NCBI RefSeq assembly: GCF_003194585.1 | Contig: NZ_QHKZ01000008.1 | Coordinates: forward strand, 1-64,000 | Reading direction: 5' to 3' | Length of the DNA: 64,000 nt | DNA from: Nocardioides daejeonensis | GTDB lineage: Bacteria > Actinomycetota > Actinomycetes > Propionibacteriales > Nocardioidaceae | Part shown: one piece after another, positions 27,056-35,561 of the stretch | Numbering within the stretch: position 1 is the stretch's first letter | How the letters are laid out: every line of letters starts with the position of its first letter | Position numbers and translations under genes: made by a program | Notes under the pieces: generated by a model | The model's database searches: none | The model's input: only the letters and a program-made list of their open reading frames with translations | Told to the model about the DNA's origin: nothing

Positions 27056-28222
27056 ATGGCGGAGTCGGACGACTCGTTGTTGTTGGGCGAGCGGACCCAC
27101 CTGCTGCACATCGGGCCCCACAAGACGGGTACGTCGGCGGTGCAGTCGGCACTCTTCGACGGGCGCGCGGAGCTTCTGGGGCACGGTGTCTACGTGCCAC
27201 GTGCCCGGGCTCGCCGCCGGAAGGCGGGTTGGGCGATGGGGCTGGCCGGCCGTCCGGCCGGCACCGAGGTGCCGCCGATGCGTCACTGGACGGACTTGGT
27301 CGAGGAGGTCGCGGGCGTCGCCGACATGCGGGTCTGCGTCAGCAACGAGGACTTCGGGCGCGCCACCGCCGAGCAGGCGCGCAGGCTGGTCGACGAGCTG
27401 GGCGGCGACGACGTCCACGTGGTCGCCGCGGTGCGGAACCTGGATCGGCTCCTGCCCTCGCTCTGGCAGGAGCGGGTCAAGGCGGGCATTCCGGACTCCT
27501 ACGAGGACTGGCTGCGCGTCGTGCTCGGTGACGACCCGACGCCGTTCGAACGACGTGACGCGCTTGGTCACCACGACGTGGAGTCGATGGTGGATCGCTG
27601 GGTCGAGGTCGTCGGCCCCGAGCGGTTCACGCTCGTCGTACTGGACGACAACGATCCGGGAGACATCCTCCGGACGTTCGAGAGACTGCTCGGGCTTCCG
27701 CAGCAAGCGCTGCGCGACCAGCCGGCGGGCTCCAACCGCGGCATCTCCTTCGCCGAGTGCGAGATGGTGCGTGCCCTCAACGCGATCACCGAGTCGACCG
27801 GGGTGCCCCGGCCACTGCGCGCCCACTACATCAGCCGGGGCCTGATCCGCGGGCTCAAGCTCAATGAGCGTCCGAAGCCGGGCCCCCGGGGCGCCGTGCA
27901 TCCGCCATGGGCATGGGAGTGGATCCGCGAGGAGAACGCCCGGCGCGCCTCCTACGTCGAGGCCTGCGGTGTCCGGGTCGTCGGCGACCCGGAGAAGATC
28001 CGGGCGATCCGACCACGCGAGGATCCCGGTGCGGACTACGTGCCGCACGTGCCGGTCGAGACGATGGGAGAGGCAGTCGCCGAGATGCTGCAGGTCTCGA
28101 TCAAGCGAGAGCAAGACGCCCTGACCCGCGCGGCGGAGGCCGAGGCCGAGCTTGCGCGGCTGCGCGAGGCGCGCCCCGAGCCGTGGTCGCGGCGTGCGGC
28201 GCGCAGGCTCAGGTCGCGCTGA
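27056..28222 (+). CDS. Sulfotransferase-fold protein, GPxKTG family, paralogue A
   Basis: 388 aa. G-P-H-K-T-G-T-S at 20-27 is the 5'-phosphosulfate-binding loop of PAPS-dependent sulfotransferases, and R127-x7-S135 (followed by L-W-Q) matches the 3'-phosphate-binding Arg/Ser pair. The remainder resembles only its three paralogues in this window (28243, 32164, 35562). The C-terminus ends in a coiled-coil/basic tail. ATG 27056 has GGGAG six bases upstream. The likely role is sulfation of the glycopolymer; a different nucleotide-dependent activity cannot be excluded. Confidence 0.68.
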   Translation: MAESDDSLLLGERTHLLHIGPHKTGTSAVQSALFDGRAELLGHGVYVPRARARRRKAGWAMGLAGRPAGTEVPPMRHWTDLVEEVAGVADMRVCVSNEDFGRATAEQARRLVDELGGDDVHVVAAVRNLDRLLPSLWQERVKAGIPDSYEDWLRVVLGDDPTPFERRDALGHHDVESMVDRWVEVVGPERFTLVVLDDNDPGDILRTFERLLGLPQQALRDQPAGSNRGISFAECEMVRALNAITESTGVPRPLRAHYISRGLIRGLKLNERPKPGPRGAVHPPWAWEWIREENARRASYVEACGVRVVGDPEKIRAIRPREDPGADYVPHVPVETMGEAVAEMLQVSIKREQDALTRAAEAEAELARLREARPEPWSRRAARRLRSR

Positions 28223-28242
28223 GCCCTCGCGGAGGGAGTGCC

Positions 28243-29451
28243 ATGGAGCCGAAGAGTCTCACGCCGCTGCCGGAGCGGACGCGTCTCCTCCACCTCGGTC
28301 CGACCAAGACCGGGTCGACGACGCTGCAGTTCGCGTTGTTCGCTCGCCAGGCCGAGCTGGCAGAGCACGGCGTGTGCTATCCGGGCTCCCGGGCCAAGCA
28401 GCAGCGCCCGCTGGCGCATCTCCTCGACTGGCAGCTGCGTCGTGGGACCAAGCCGCCGGACCCCGAGGAGTACGAGCTCGTGGAGCGGCAGATTGCCGCT
28501 GCCGGTGATCGTCGGGTGGTGTTGAGCTCCGAGCGACTCGGGCGTGCCTCCGGCGAGGAGGCCCGCCGCGTGGTCGAGCACTATGGCGCTGAGCATCCCC
28601 ATGTGGTGGCTGTCGCTCGGCGCTACGACAGGTACCTCCCTTCGGAGTGGCAGCAGAACGTCAAACAGCTGGAGACCCGGTCGTACGACGCCTGGCTGCG
28701 TCTCGTCCTCGGCCCTCCTCGGCCCGACGACTACGGATGGCGCTTCGTATGGACGGCGCACGACACGGTGGGATTGGCGCAGCGCTGGGGTGAGCTGGTC
28801 GGTTGGGAGAACCTGACGATCCTGGTGGCGGACGAGGACGACCGCAGTGCCCTGTTCACGGCGTTCGAGCGACTGCTGGGCCTGCCGCTCGGTTTCCTGG
28901 CGGAGGCGCCGGTGCCGCGGACGAACCGCTCGTACGGCTACGAGGAGATCGAGCTGTTGCGGCGCTGGAACAAGGCGTTCGCGGTCCGTGGTGTCAGCTC
29001 GGAGGCGAAGGTGGCCCTTGTGCGGCAGGCAGCGCGACGGCTGGAGCGGTTGCCGACAGTCGATCGCCCGTCTCCGCTCCCGCTGCTCCCCGTCTGGTCC
29101 CGCGCAGCGGTCACCGAGCTGTCGGAGCGCCGGATCGAGGGACTCCGCCACCTCCAGACGAAGGGCCTGAGGGTCGTCGGCGACCTCGAACGACTACGGG
29201 TTCCGGACGCCGCCTTCGGCGAAGGAGACGCCCAGGGACTGTCGCGCTTCTCCGGTGACGAGGTCGATCGCCTGCTCACCGCGATCGCCGAGAGCAGCCG
29301 GCGAGCGGTGCGCTCCGGGCAGGTTCAGCGCGGCACCGGTGACGACCGCGGGACGAACGAGCGCAGCGCGCCCGCACCCGGCAAGCAGGCTGCGGGCACG
29401 TCCCAGCGGTCGTCGTACCGACGGCTTGCCGGCCGGTTCCGACGTCGCTGA
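28243..29451 (+). CDS. Sulfotransferase-fold protein, GPxKTG family, paralogue B
   Basis: 402 aa. G-P-T-K-T-G-S-T at 19-26; R126-x7-S134 followed by E-W-Q. GGAGGGAG precedes ATG 28243, 20 bases after the stop of paralogue A, so the two are co-transcribed. The C-terminal 60 residues are Ser/Arg/Gly-rich and end in a basic cluster, a possible membrane or polymer contact. Same inferred role as paralogue A. Confidence 0.68.
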   Translation: MEPKSLTPLPERTRLLHLGPTKTGSTTLQFALFARQAELAEHGVCYPGSRAKQQRPLAHLLDWQLRRGTKPPDPEEYELVERQIAAAGDRRVVLSSERLGRASGEEARRVVEHYGAEHPHVVAVARRYDRYLPSEWQQNVKQLETRSYDAWLRLVLGPPRPDDYGWRFVWTAHDTVGLAQRWGELVGWENLTILVADEDDRSALFTAFERLLGLPLGFLAEAPVPRTNRSYGYEEIELLRRWNKAFAVRGVSSEAKVALVRQAARRLERLPTVDRPSPLPLLPVWSRAAVTELSERRIEGLRHLQTKGLRVVGDLERLRVPDAAFGEGDAQGLSRFSGDEVDRLLTAIAESSRRAVRSGQVQRGTGDDRGTNERSAPAPGKQAAGTSQRSSYRRLAGRFRRR

Positions 29452-29470
29452 TCGGGCGCCGACCTGCTGG

Positions 29471-29476
29471 TAAGGT
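29471..29476 (+). promoter_or_regulatory. -10 box TAAGGT
   Basis: TAAGGT, with a predicted start near 29483 and a leader of about 43 bases before GTG 29526. It gives the third sulfotransferase gene its own promoter. Confidence 0.45.
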
Positions 29477-29525
29477 TCGCGAGTCGAGCGCTCTCGGGAG
29501 CAATGCGCAGGTGGAGGAACTACGG

Positions 29526-30503
29526 GTGGACGAACGCTCTCTGGTGTTGGTGATCGGTCCTGGGCGCAGCGGAACGAGCTCGATGGCGGGCTCCCTGGCA
29601 GCGAGTGGATTCCACGTGCCGGCGTCCATCAAGGGGAACGACACCAACCCCACCGGGTTCTTCGAGCCGCGCTGGGTCGTCGATCTGCACAAGAGATTCC
29701 TCAAGGGCACCGGGCTCGGCAATCTCGACAGCGACCCCGACGGCCAGACTGTCGTCGCGGAGATCAAGGCCGACCCGGAGGTCCGTAGGACGATCCGTGA
29801 GTGGCTCGAGGCCAGGTTCGAGACGAACCCGCGGCTGGTCCTCAAGGACCCCCGGATGGTCTGGTTCACCGAGCTGTGGGTCGACGTGGCCCGCGAGCTG
29901 GGTGTTGAGCCGGGCTTCGTGATCATGCTCCGGCATCCGTCCGAGGTCTCTGCCAGCCGCACCACCTACTACAGCGTCCGCGACGTCGCGGCCGTGTCGG
30001 GGTGGATCAACGTGGCGCTGCTGTCGGAGCAGCTCACCGCGGACTCGCCCCGGAAGTTCGTCCACTACCCCGACCTGCTCGCGGACTGGCGTACGGAGCT
30101 GGCCGGCGTCGGCAACAGCCTCGGGATCACCTTCGACCCACCGATCGACCAGCGTCCGCACCCGGTCGACGAGTTGCTTGACCCCGCACTGCGGCGGATG
30201 AGCCCCGGCTGGGACGAGATCGCCGTACCTCGGGTCCTGAGCGATCTGGCGGACCGGACGTTCGACGCGCTGCTGGTCGAGGCCGGCTCCGATGCGCCGG
30301 GCGATCGTGCGCCGATCGCGGCTCTCCGCGAGGAGTACCGGGAGCTGTGGGCGTTCGCCCAGACGATGACCCGATTCCACCGGCTCCGGCAGGAGGAGGC
30401 CATCCGCCGCAAGACGGTACGCCGGGTCCGTAGCCAGTTGCAGCAGGAGGCGGAGAGTTCCGGTCTCCTCGGCAAGGTCCGGCGACGGCTGGGCAGTCAC
30501 TGA
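29526..30503 (+). CDS. Sulfotransferase family protein
   Basis: 325 aa. P-loop-like 5'-phosphosulfate site G-P-G-R-S-G-T-S-S at residues 11-19; 3'-phosphate motif R-H-P-S-E-V-S-A-S (R then S eight residues on) near 137-145. It belongs to a broad sulfotransferase group and is distinct from the GPxKTG paralogues. I chose GTG 29526 because GGAGGA lies seven bases upstream; a GTG at 29511 lacks a site. The C-terminal basic helix recalls the tails of its neighbours. The substrate is probably the surface polymer. Confidence 0.8.
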   Translation: MDERSLVLVIGPGRSGTSSMAGSLAASGFHVPASIKGNDTNPTGFFEPRWVVDLHKRFLKGTGLGNLDSDPDGQTVVAEIKADPEVRRTIREWLEARFETNPRLVLKDPRMVWFTELWVDVARELGVEPGFVIMLRHPSEVSASRTTYYSVRDVAAVSGWINVALLSEQLTADSPRKFVHYPDLLADWRTELAGVGNSLGITFDPPIDQRPHPVDELLDPALRRMSPGWDEIAVPRVLSDLADRTFDALLVEAGSDAPGDRAPIAALREEYRELWAFAQTMTRFHRLRQEEAIRRKTVRRVRSQLQQEAESSGLLGKVRRRLGSH

Positions 30504-30542
30504 CCGTCGAGCACGTGGGGCTCGGGGTGTCGAGGCGCCTGC

Positions 30543-31313
30543 TCAGGCGTGGAGCCAGGCCGACAGGTCGCGGTGCAGCCAGGCTTCCAGGCGCCGGGTC
30601 TCCGGTGCCAGTTCGGTGACGATCCGGGCGCGGGTCTGCTGGTTGAGCGGTGGATACGCCGCGGCCACGGTGCTGCCGTCACTCTGCTCGACCCGGTACT
30701 TGTTGGTGTGCACCGCGGGGATCTTCTCCGCCCAGGAGGCATCCACGCCTACGTAGGTGAAGACCTGCTCCAGCGTCGGTACCCGCTCGGCGACCAGGTC
30801 CTCCAGCAGAACGACGTGAATGCGCTCCCGGCCGACCCGCTCCTCGAGTGCCTCCAGCTGATCGATGTAGCGGCCGCGGTCCAGGTAGGAGAACCGGATT
30901 CGCGCCGTGCGTGAGTCGCCGTCGAGGCGTGCCGGCTCCTGGTCGAGTGCCTCCTCGAAGACCTCGAGATCCTCGAAGCCGAGGCGATGGTTGTGCCAGA
31001 AGTGCGAGTAGGCGCGTTTGGCCGGGTCGCGCAGCATGACGATGAACTTCGCGTCAGGGAGGGCCTCGACACATCGGTCGCGGGCCTCGGCGTCGTACAG
31101 GTAGGACGGGGTGGCCTCACCCCAGGCCCGGTGGTGAGGCAGTGGCTTGAACTGCTCCGCGTACCACTCCAGCGTGCGGCCCTTGGGGCGGTCGAAGTAG
31201 TGCAGCTCCTTGGGACGCGAGGTGTGGATCTGCCGATGACGACGGAAGGTGGCACTCAGGCTGGAGGTTCCGCACTTCTGGGCGCCGAGGATCACATAGG
31301 TAGGCAGGGGCAT
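30543..31313 (-). CDS. PAPS-dependent sulfotransferase, heparan-sulfotransferase-like
   Basis: 256 aa, the most canonical sulfotransferase here. Its 5'-phosphosulfate loop is I-L-G-A-Q-K-C-G-T-S-S-L (residues 8-19), and R95-D-P-x-x-R-x-x-S103-H-F is the 3'-phosphate site. It also has the K-E-L-H-Y-F-D segment and G-E-A-T-P-S-Y, typical of carbohydrate sulfotransferases such as the heparan N-/O-sulfotransferase type. It lies on the opposite strand to its neighbours, converging on the 325-aa gene with only 39 bases between. Expected to sulfate a sugar hydroxyl or amine. Confidence 0.88.
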   Translation of the reverse strand: MPLPTYVILGAQKCGTSSLSATFRRHRQIHTSRPKELHYFDRPKGRTLEWYAEQFKPLPHHRAWGEATPSYLYDAEARDRCVEALPDAKFIVMLRDPAKRAYSHFWHNHRLGFEDLEVFEEALDQEPARLDGDSRTARIRFSYLDRGRYIDQLEALEERVGRERIHVVLLEDLVAERVPTLEQVFTYVGVDASWAEKIPAVHTNKYRVEQSDGSTVAAAYPPLNQQTRARIVTELAPETRRLEAWLHRDLSAWLHA

Positions 31314-31505
31314 CTCGAGAGATCACAGTCCTGTTCTCGTGGTTGGCGTCATCGCCTCGCGACGGTGCGGCGGCGTCCGTCGTGACGGCGTCGTCCATCC
31401 TCTCACCAGCCGACCGGGGGATTCGTCAGTGAGCGTCGCCGGCGGGACGAGGTGTCGCCAGCTCCCTGCCCGGTCACCGCGGTGTGGTGACCAGGGGCCG
31501 TCTCC

Positions 31506-31511
31506 TAGACT
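31506..31511 (+). promoter_or_regulatory. -10 box TAGACT of a leaderless start
   Basis: TAGACT, six bases, ATG 31518. The same hexamer precedes the twin gene at 33424. Confidence 0.6.
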
Positions 31512-31517
31512 CCCCGC

Positions 31518-32144
31518 ATGCGCGTCTCCGACTCCCGACGGGTCCTTTTCGTCCACGTGCCGAAGACAGGCGGGTCCACGATCGACCTGATGTTCGACCG
31601 CGAGGTCGGTGACACTCGCCGGGTCGACGGACGGGCCAGGCATGCGCCGTTGGGTCGTCTCCTCGCGGCGGAGCCGCAGCTGGCCGACTACTGGATCTTC
31701 GGCTTCGTGCGGAATCCCTGGGCCCGCATGGTGTCGTGGTGGAGCATGGTCAACAAGGTGTTCACCGCCTACGAGGCCGGCGAGCCGAAGGCGGTCAAGA
31801 AGGTCGAGACCTACCCGGATGCCTGGCTCCCGGAAGGCGAGTTCGCTCACGACTTCGACGCCTTCGTGCTGGAGGGCACGGCGAAGATCGCCAAGGTCGG
31901 TCGTCCCCAGGTGCACACCCTCAACGCCAAGGAGCGCTCCGCGGACTTCGTCGGAACGATCGAGAACTTCCACGACGACGCCAACCGGGTACGGGAGCGC
32001 CTCGGGCTGACGCCCCTGGACAAGTTGCCGCGTCGCAACAAGAGCAGTCACGGTGCCTATCAGGACTACTACAACGAGGTGACCCGCCGGAAGGTCGCCG
32101 AGGTCTACGCCGAGGACATCGAGGCGTTCGGCTATGAGTTCTGA
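31518..32144 (+). CDS. Sulfotransferase family 2-like protein, twin 1
   Basis: 208 aa. H-V-P-K-T-G-G-S-T at residues 13-21 is the 5'-phosphosulfate loop of the chondroitin/Sulfotransfer_2-like group; F-V-R65-N-P-W-A-R-M-V-S73-W-W is the 3'-phosphate site. Near-duplicate of the gene at 33424: the last 33 residues are identical and the DNA there differs at only a few positions. Leaderless ATG. The following gene begins just after its stop, so it heads a two-gene unit. Confidence 0.85.
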   Translation: MRVSDSRRVLFVHVPKTGGSTIDLMFDREVGDTRRVDGRARHAPLGRLLAAEPQLADYWIFGFVRNPWARMVSWWSMVNKVFTAYEAGEPKAVKKVETYPDAWLPEGEFAHDFDAFVLEGTAKIAKVGRPQVHTLNAKERSADFVGTIENFHDDANRVRERLGLTPLDKLPRRNKSSHGAYQDYYNEVTRRKVAEVYAEDIEAFGYEF

Positions 32145-32163
32145 GAACGGGGGAGGAGCCGGG

Positions 32164-33330
32164 ATGGCTGACCGGACAGAAGTGAGTCCGCTCATGGAGG
32201 GTACGACGCTGCTCCACGTAGGACCGCCGAAGACCGGTTCGACGACGCTGCAGTCTGCGTTCCTTGTGGGACGCGAGCCGCTCGCCCAGGCCGGGATCCG
32301 CATCCTCTCCGAGGGTGCCCGAGCGCGTGCGGCCGTCAACGACCTGCGCAGCGGGCAGTCCGGGTGGGTCGAGGAGGTCGAGCGGCTGCGCGCATCCGGC
32401 GCTGCAGCGCGTGAGTGGATCAGCAACGAGGACTTCGCGTCGGTGTCGGACGACGAAGCGGATCGCCTGCTTCGGGGGCTCGGCCCGGCTACGACGCAGG
32501 TCGTCTACGTGGTGCGCCCCCTGGAGCGGCTGTTGCCGTCGCAGTGGCAGCAACGGGTCAGGCGGTCGCTGCGTGCGCCGGCGTACGACGACTGGCTGCG
32601 ACTGGTGCTGGCCGACGCGGGCGGCGAGGAGCACCACGAGCACTTCTGGGCACGGCACCGGCTCGCGGACCAGGTGGCGAAGTGGGCTCGGAGGCCGGGC
32701 CGAGACCCGAGTCAGCTCACGTTCGTGATCGCCCGGGAAGGGGACCACAGCCACCTGCTCCAGGTCTTCGGTGAGTTGATGGGAGTACCGGATCACCGGC
32801 TTGAGGCTGCGCCGTCGCGCAACAGCTCGATCTCGCTCAGCGTCGCCGAGTTCCTGCGCAGCCTCGACCAGGCGGTGTCGGAGGGCTCGGTGGACCGGAA
32901 CCGCTACCGGGAGCGACTGAAGGTGCACATCGCGCGCGCCCTGCGCGACATGCCGAAGGATCCGCGGGAGACGCCGATCCTGCTGCCGGCCTGGGCGGTC
33001 GACCGGGTCCGGCAGCTCGACGCCGAACGCGTCGACTTCCTGTCCGGCTGCGGCGCCACGGTGATCGGTGACCCCGCCTGGCTGCTGCAGGTCGAGCCTC
33101 GGGTCCGTGCGGCGGACCCGACGGAGCCGGAGCGGCTCAGCGTCGACCGCGTTGCCACGCTGATGGCCTGGGCGCTCGAGCGCGGCCAGGGCGCGAGCAA
33201 GGAGAGCCGGGGCGGCGTGGCGCGTCGGCCGCAACCGTCCGTGCGCAGCCAGCAGAGGCCGACGGTCGACGAGCTCAGCACCCGGCAGCTGATGCGTGAG
33301 GTCGGAGCTCGTCTGGTGCGGAGGCGCTGA
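32164..33330 (+). CDS. Sulfotransferase-fold protein, GPxKTG family, paralogue C
   Basis: 388 aa. G-P-P-K-T-G-S-T at 20-27; R118-x7-S126 followed by Q-W-Q. I chose ATG 32164, five bases after GGGGGAGGAG; an ATG at 32134 inside the previous gene is in frame but lacks that site. C-terminal basic tail as in paralogues A, B and D. Co-transcribed with twin 1. Inferred to sulfate the polymer; no substrate can be read from sequence. Confidence 0.68.
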   Translation: MADRTEVSPLMEGTTLLHVGPPKTGSTTLQSAFLVGREPLAQAGIRILSEGARARAAVNDLRSGQSGWVEEVERLRASGAAAREWISNEDFASVSDDEADRLLRGLGPATTQVVYVVRPLERLLPSQWQQRVRRSLRAPAYDDWLRLVLADAGGEEHHEHFWARHRLADQVAKWARRPGRDPSQLTFVIAREGDHSHLLQVFGELMGVPDHRLEAAPSRNSSISLSVAEFLRSLDQAVSEGSVDRNRYRERLKVHIARALRDMPKDPRETPILLPAWAVDRVRQLDAERVDFLSGCGATVIGDPAWLLQVEPRVRAADPTEPERLSVDRVATLMAWALERGQGASKESRGGVARRPQPSVRSQQRPTVDELSTRQLMREVGARLVRRR

Positions 33331-33410
33331 AAGGGAACCCTGCGTTCGACGGGTGCTGAGCTCGTCGGCGAGCCCGGCGGTGCCCCTGACGAGCCCGCCG
33401 CGGTGCCCTC

Positions 33411-33416
33411 TAGACT
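33411..33416 (+). promoter_or_regulatory. -10 box TAGACT of a leaderless start
   Basis: TAGACT, seven bases, ATG 33424, as in the twin gene at 31518. Confidence 0.6.
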
Positions 33417-33423
33417 GCGCCCC

Positions 33424-34050
33424 ATGCGCGTCTCCGATGCCCGCCGGGCTCTCTTCGTTCACGTCCCCAAGACGGGCGGATCGACGATCGACCGGATGAT
33501 GGACCAGGAGATCGGCGACGTCCGCCGGGTGGAGGGCAAGCCCCGTCACGCCACCCTGGCCGGCCTGTTGGACGCCGAGCCGGACCTGACCGACTACTGG
33601 GTCTTCGGCTTCGTGCGGAATCCGTGGGCTCGGATGGTGTCCTGGTGGAGCATGATCAACTCGGTCTTCGCCGCCTACGACCGGGGAGATGCCCGGGTCG
33701 TCGCCAAGATCCAGCGCAACCCGAAGGCGTGGTTGCCGGAGGGCGAGTTCGCCAAGGACTTCGATGCGTTCGTGCTGGAGGGGACGGCGAAGATCAAGAA
33801 GGTGGGGCGACCGCAGGTGCGCACCCTGAACGCTCCCGGGCGTCCAGCTGACTTCGTCGGCCGGATCGAGACGTTCCAGCAGGACGTGAACCACGTGCGT
33901 GAGCGGCTGGGTCTGGAGGCGCTGCCCGAGATCCCGCGCACCAACCGCAGCAGCCACGGTGCCTACCAGGACTACTACAACGAGGTGACCCGCCGGAAGG
34001 TCGCCGAGGTCTACGCCGAGGACATCGAAGCGTTCGGCTACGAGTTCTGA
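33424..34050 (+). CDS. Sulfotransferase family 2-like protein, twin 2
   Basis: 208 aa, with the same motifs at the same positions as twin 1: H-V-P-K-T-G-G-S-T at 13-21 and R65-x7-S73. Most of the sequence is shared, and the C-terminus is identical. The middle (about 25-55 and 75-95) is more diverged, which suggests duplication followed by selection or conversion acting on the 3' end. Convergent with the CDP-ribitol synthase gene, 25 bases apart. Confidence 0.85.
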   Translation: MRVSDARRALFVHVPKTGGSTIDRMMDQEIGDVRRVEGKPRHATLAGLLDAEPDLTDYWVFGFVRNPWARMVSWWSMINSVFAAYDRGDARVVAKIQRNPKAWLPEGEFAKDFDAFVLEGTAKIKKVGRPQVRTLNAPGRPADFVGRIETFQQDVNHVRERLGLEALPEIPRTNRSSHGAYQDYYNEVTRRKVAEVYAEDIEAFGYEF

Positions 34051-34075
34051 GCGCCCCGCACCTCGCGCCGCGCGG

Positions 34076-35500
34076 TCAGCCCTGCTCGAGCAGGGTGGCC
34101 AACGGGTCGTCGCGGCGTACGTCGATGATCTGACCGGTCTGCTCGCCGAGCAGGACGTCGAGCGAGGTCCGGGCCACCGCGTCGGAGGAGAGCAGGGAGT
34201 CGGCAGGCTCCTCGCCGAACGCCTTGGTCCGCATGGGGGTGCCGGTGCGCTCCGGGTTGATGCAGTTGACCCGCACCTGGACTCCAGCCCACTCGTCCGC
34301 GAGTGCCTGGGTCAGATTCACGACGGCCGCCTTCGCCGACGAGTACAGGCTGTAGCCCGCGCGTCCTCGGGTGTAGGAGCTGGAGGTGAAGAGCAGCAGG
34401 CTGCCCGATGTCGCACGCAGCGCCTCGTGGAACGCCTGGGCGATGAAGACAGGGGCGAGATAGTTGATCTCCGTCGCAGCCCAGATCGTCTCCTCGGACG
34501 TCTCCAGCAGGTCGCCGCGCGGCAGGACGCCTGCGGTGTTGACCACGAAGTCGATCCGCCCGGTCTCGGCCAGCACCGCGTCGCGCGCCTTGACGATCTC
34601 TTCGCGCCGCTCGACGTGGGTGCCGGTGGAGGATCGGCTGAAGCGGAACACCCGGGCACCGTTGCGCTCGGCCAGGTCGGCGATGTCGCCGCCGATGCCG
34701 TAGCTGCCGCCGAAGACGACCATGGTCTTGCCGGTCAGCGCGGCGGCGTACTCCTCGTCGCTGTGGCCTTCGGGCTGGTCCTGGACCGTCAGCTGGAAGA
34801 GCTTGTCGGCCAGGTAGACGTCGATCGGCTCGGTGACCTTCATGTTGCGCTCGTCGCCGCGCACGACCGTGATCGGCACCTCGGGCAGGTACTTGAGGAC
34901 GACGGAGCAGTCGTCGGTCGCCACGAAGTCGGGGTCGGCCATCGCCAGCTCGTAGGCACGGGCGATGGTGCCGACCCGGAACGCCTGCGGGGTCTGCCCG
35001 CGACGCAACGAGGCGCGTGGCGGGATCGCGCGGATCACGTCGTGCTCGTCGACCTCGATGATCGTGTCCGCCGACGGGATCGCGACGTCGACTGCCTCGT
35101 GCTCGGCCAGCGCCGTGAAGCACTCACCGATGATGCGGTGGCTCAGCAGGGGACGCACGGCGTCGTGGAGGAGCACCAGGGCATCGGGGTCGCCGATCGC
35201 CTCCAGCGCCTTCAAGGAGGTCTCGCTGCGGGTGGCGCCGCCCTCGAGGATGCCGACGACCTTGTCGTAGCCGCCCGTGCGGACGATCTCGCGCACGGGG
35301 TCGAGGTGGCCGGGCGACATGAGGATCAGCACCTCGTCGACCTGCGGATGGCTGTGCAGAATGCCCAGGGTGTGCTCGAGGATCGTCTTGCCGGCGACCT
35401 TGATCAACTGCTTGGGGATGTCCAGGCCCACCCGGGAGCCGACGCCTCCGGCGAGGAGGACGGCTACGTTGCGCGTGGGTCCGGCGGTGCTGGATGCCAT
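34076..35500 (-). CDS. Bifunctional ribulose-5-phosphate reductase / CDP-ribitol pyrophosphorylase (Acs1/Bcs1-like)
   Basis: 474 aa. About 10-240 is an IspD/TarI-type cytidylyltransferase (L-L-A-G-G-V-G-S-R-V-G-x-x-x-P-K-Q near 15-31, H-D-A-V-R-P, and a K-V-T-E-P-x-D near 230). About 255-470 is a short-chain dehydrogenase (G-G-S-Y-G-I-G-G and the catalytic Y-S-L-Y-S-S-A-K). This order matches Haemophilus Acs1/Bcs1, which reduce ribulose-5-phosphate to ribitol-5-phosphate and couple it to CTP, giving CDP-ribitol. It would supply the two TagF/TarL-type enzymes in this locus. Substrate assignment rests on architecture and context; an IspD role in isoprenoid synthesis is unlikely given the fusion. 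Confidence 0.82.
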   Translation of the reverse strand: MASSTAGPTRNVAVLLAGGVGSRVGLDIPKQLIKVAGKTILEHTLGILHSHPQVDEVLILMSPGHLDPVREIVRTGGYDKVVGILEGGATRSETSLKALEAIGDPDALVLLHDAVRPLLSHRIIGECFTALAEHEAVDVAIPSADTIIEVDEHDVIRAIPPRASLRRGQTPQAFRVGTIARAYELAMADPDFVATDDCSVVLKYLPEVPITVVRGDERNMKVTEPIDVYLADKLFQLTVQDQPEGHSDEEYAAALTGKTMVVFGGSYGIGGDIADLAERNGARVFRFSRSSTGTHVERREEIVKARDAVLAETGRIDFVVNTAGVLPRGDLLETSEETIWAATEINYLAPVFIAQAFHEALRATSGSLLLFTSSSYTRGRAGYSLYSSAKAAVVNLTQALADEWAGVQVRVNCINPERTGTPMRTKAFGEEPADSLLSSDAVARTSLDVLLGEQTGQIIDVRRDDPLATLLEQG

Positions 35501-35549
35501 GGCTGACAGTCTCTCATCCGCTCCGGGAAGGCAGGCGCTCCTCCCCGGC

Positions 35550-35555
35550 TATCCT
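35550..35555 (+). promoter_or_regulatory. -10 box TATCCT of a leaderless start
   Basis: TATCCT, six bases, ATG 35562. It lies in the 61-base divergent gap with the CDP-ribitol synthase gene. Confidence 0.55.
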
Positions 35556-35561
35556 CAGGGC

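Noticed and set aside
34076-34800. IspD of the isoprenoid pathway
   Set aside because: The cytidylyltransferase is fused to an SDR domain and lies among polyol-phosphate genes; the fusion matches CDP-ribitol synthases.
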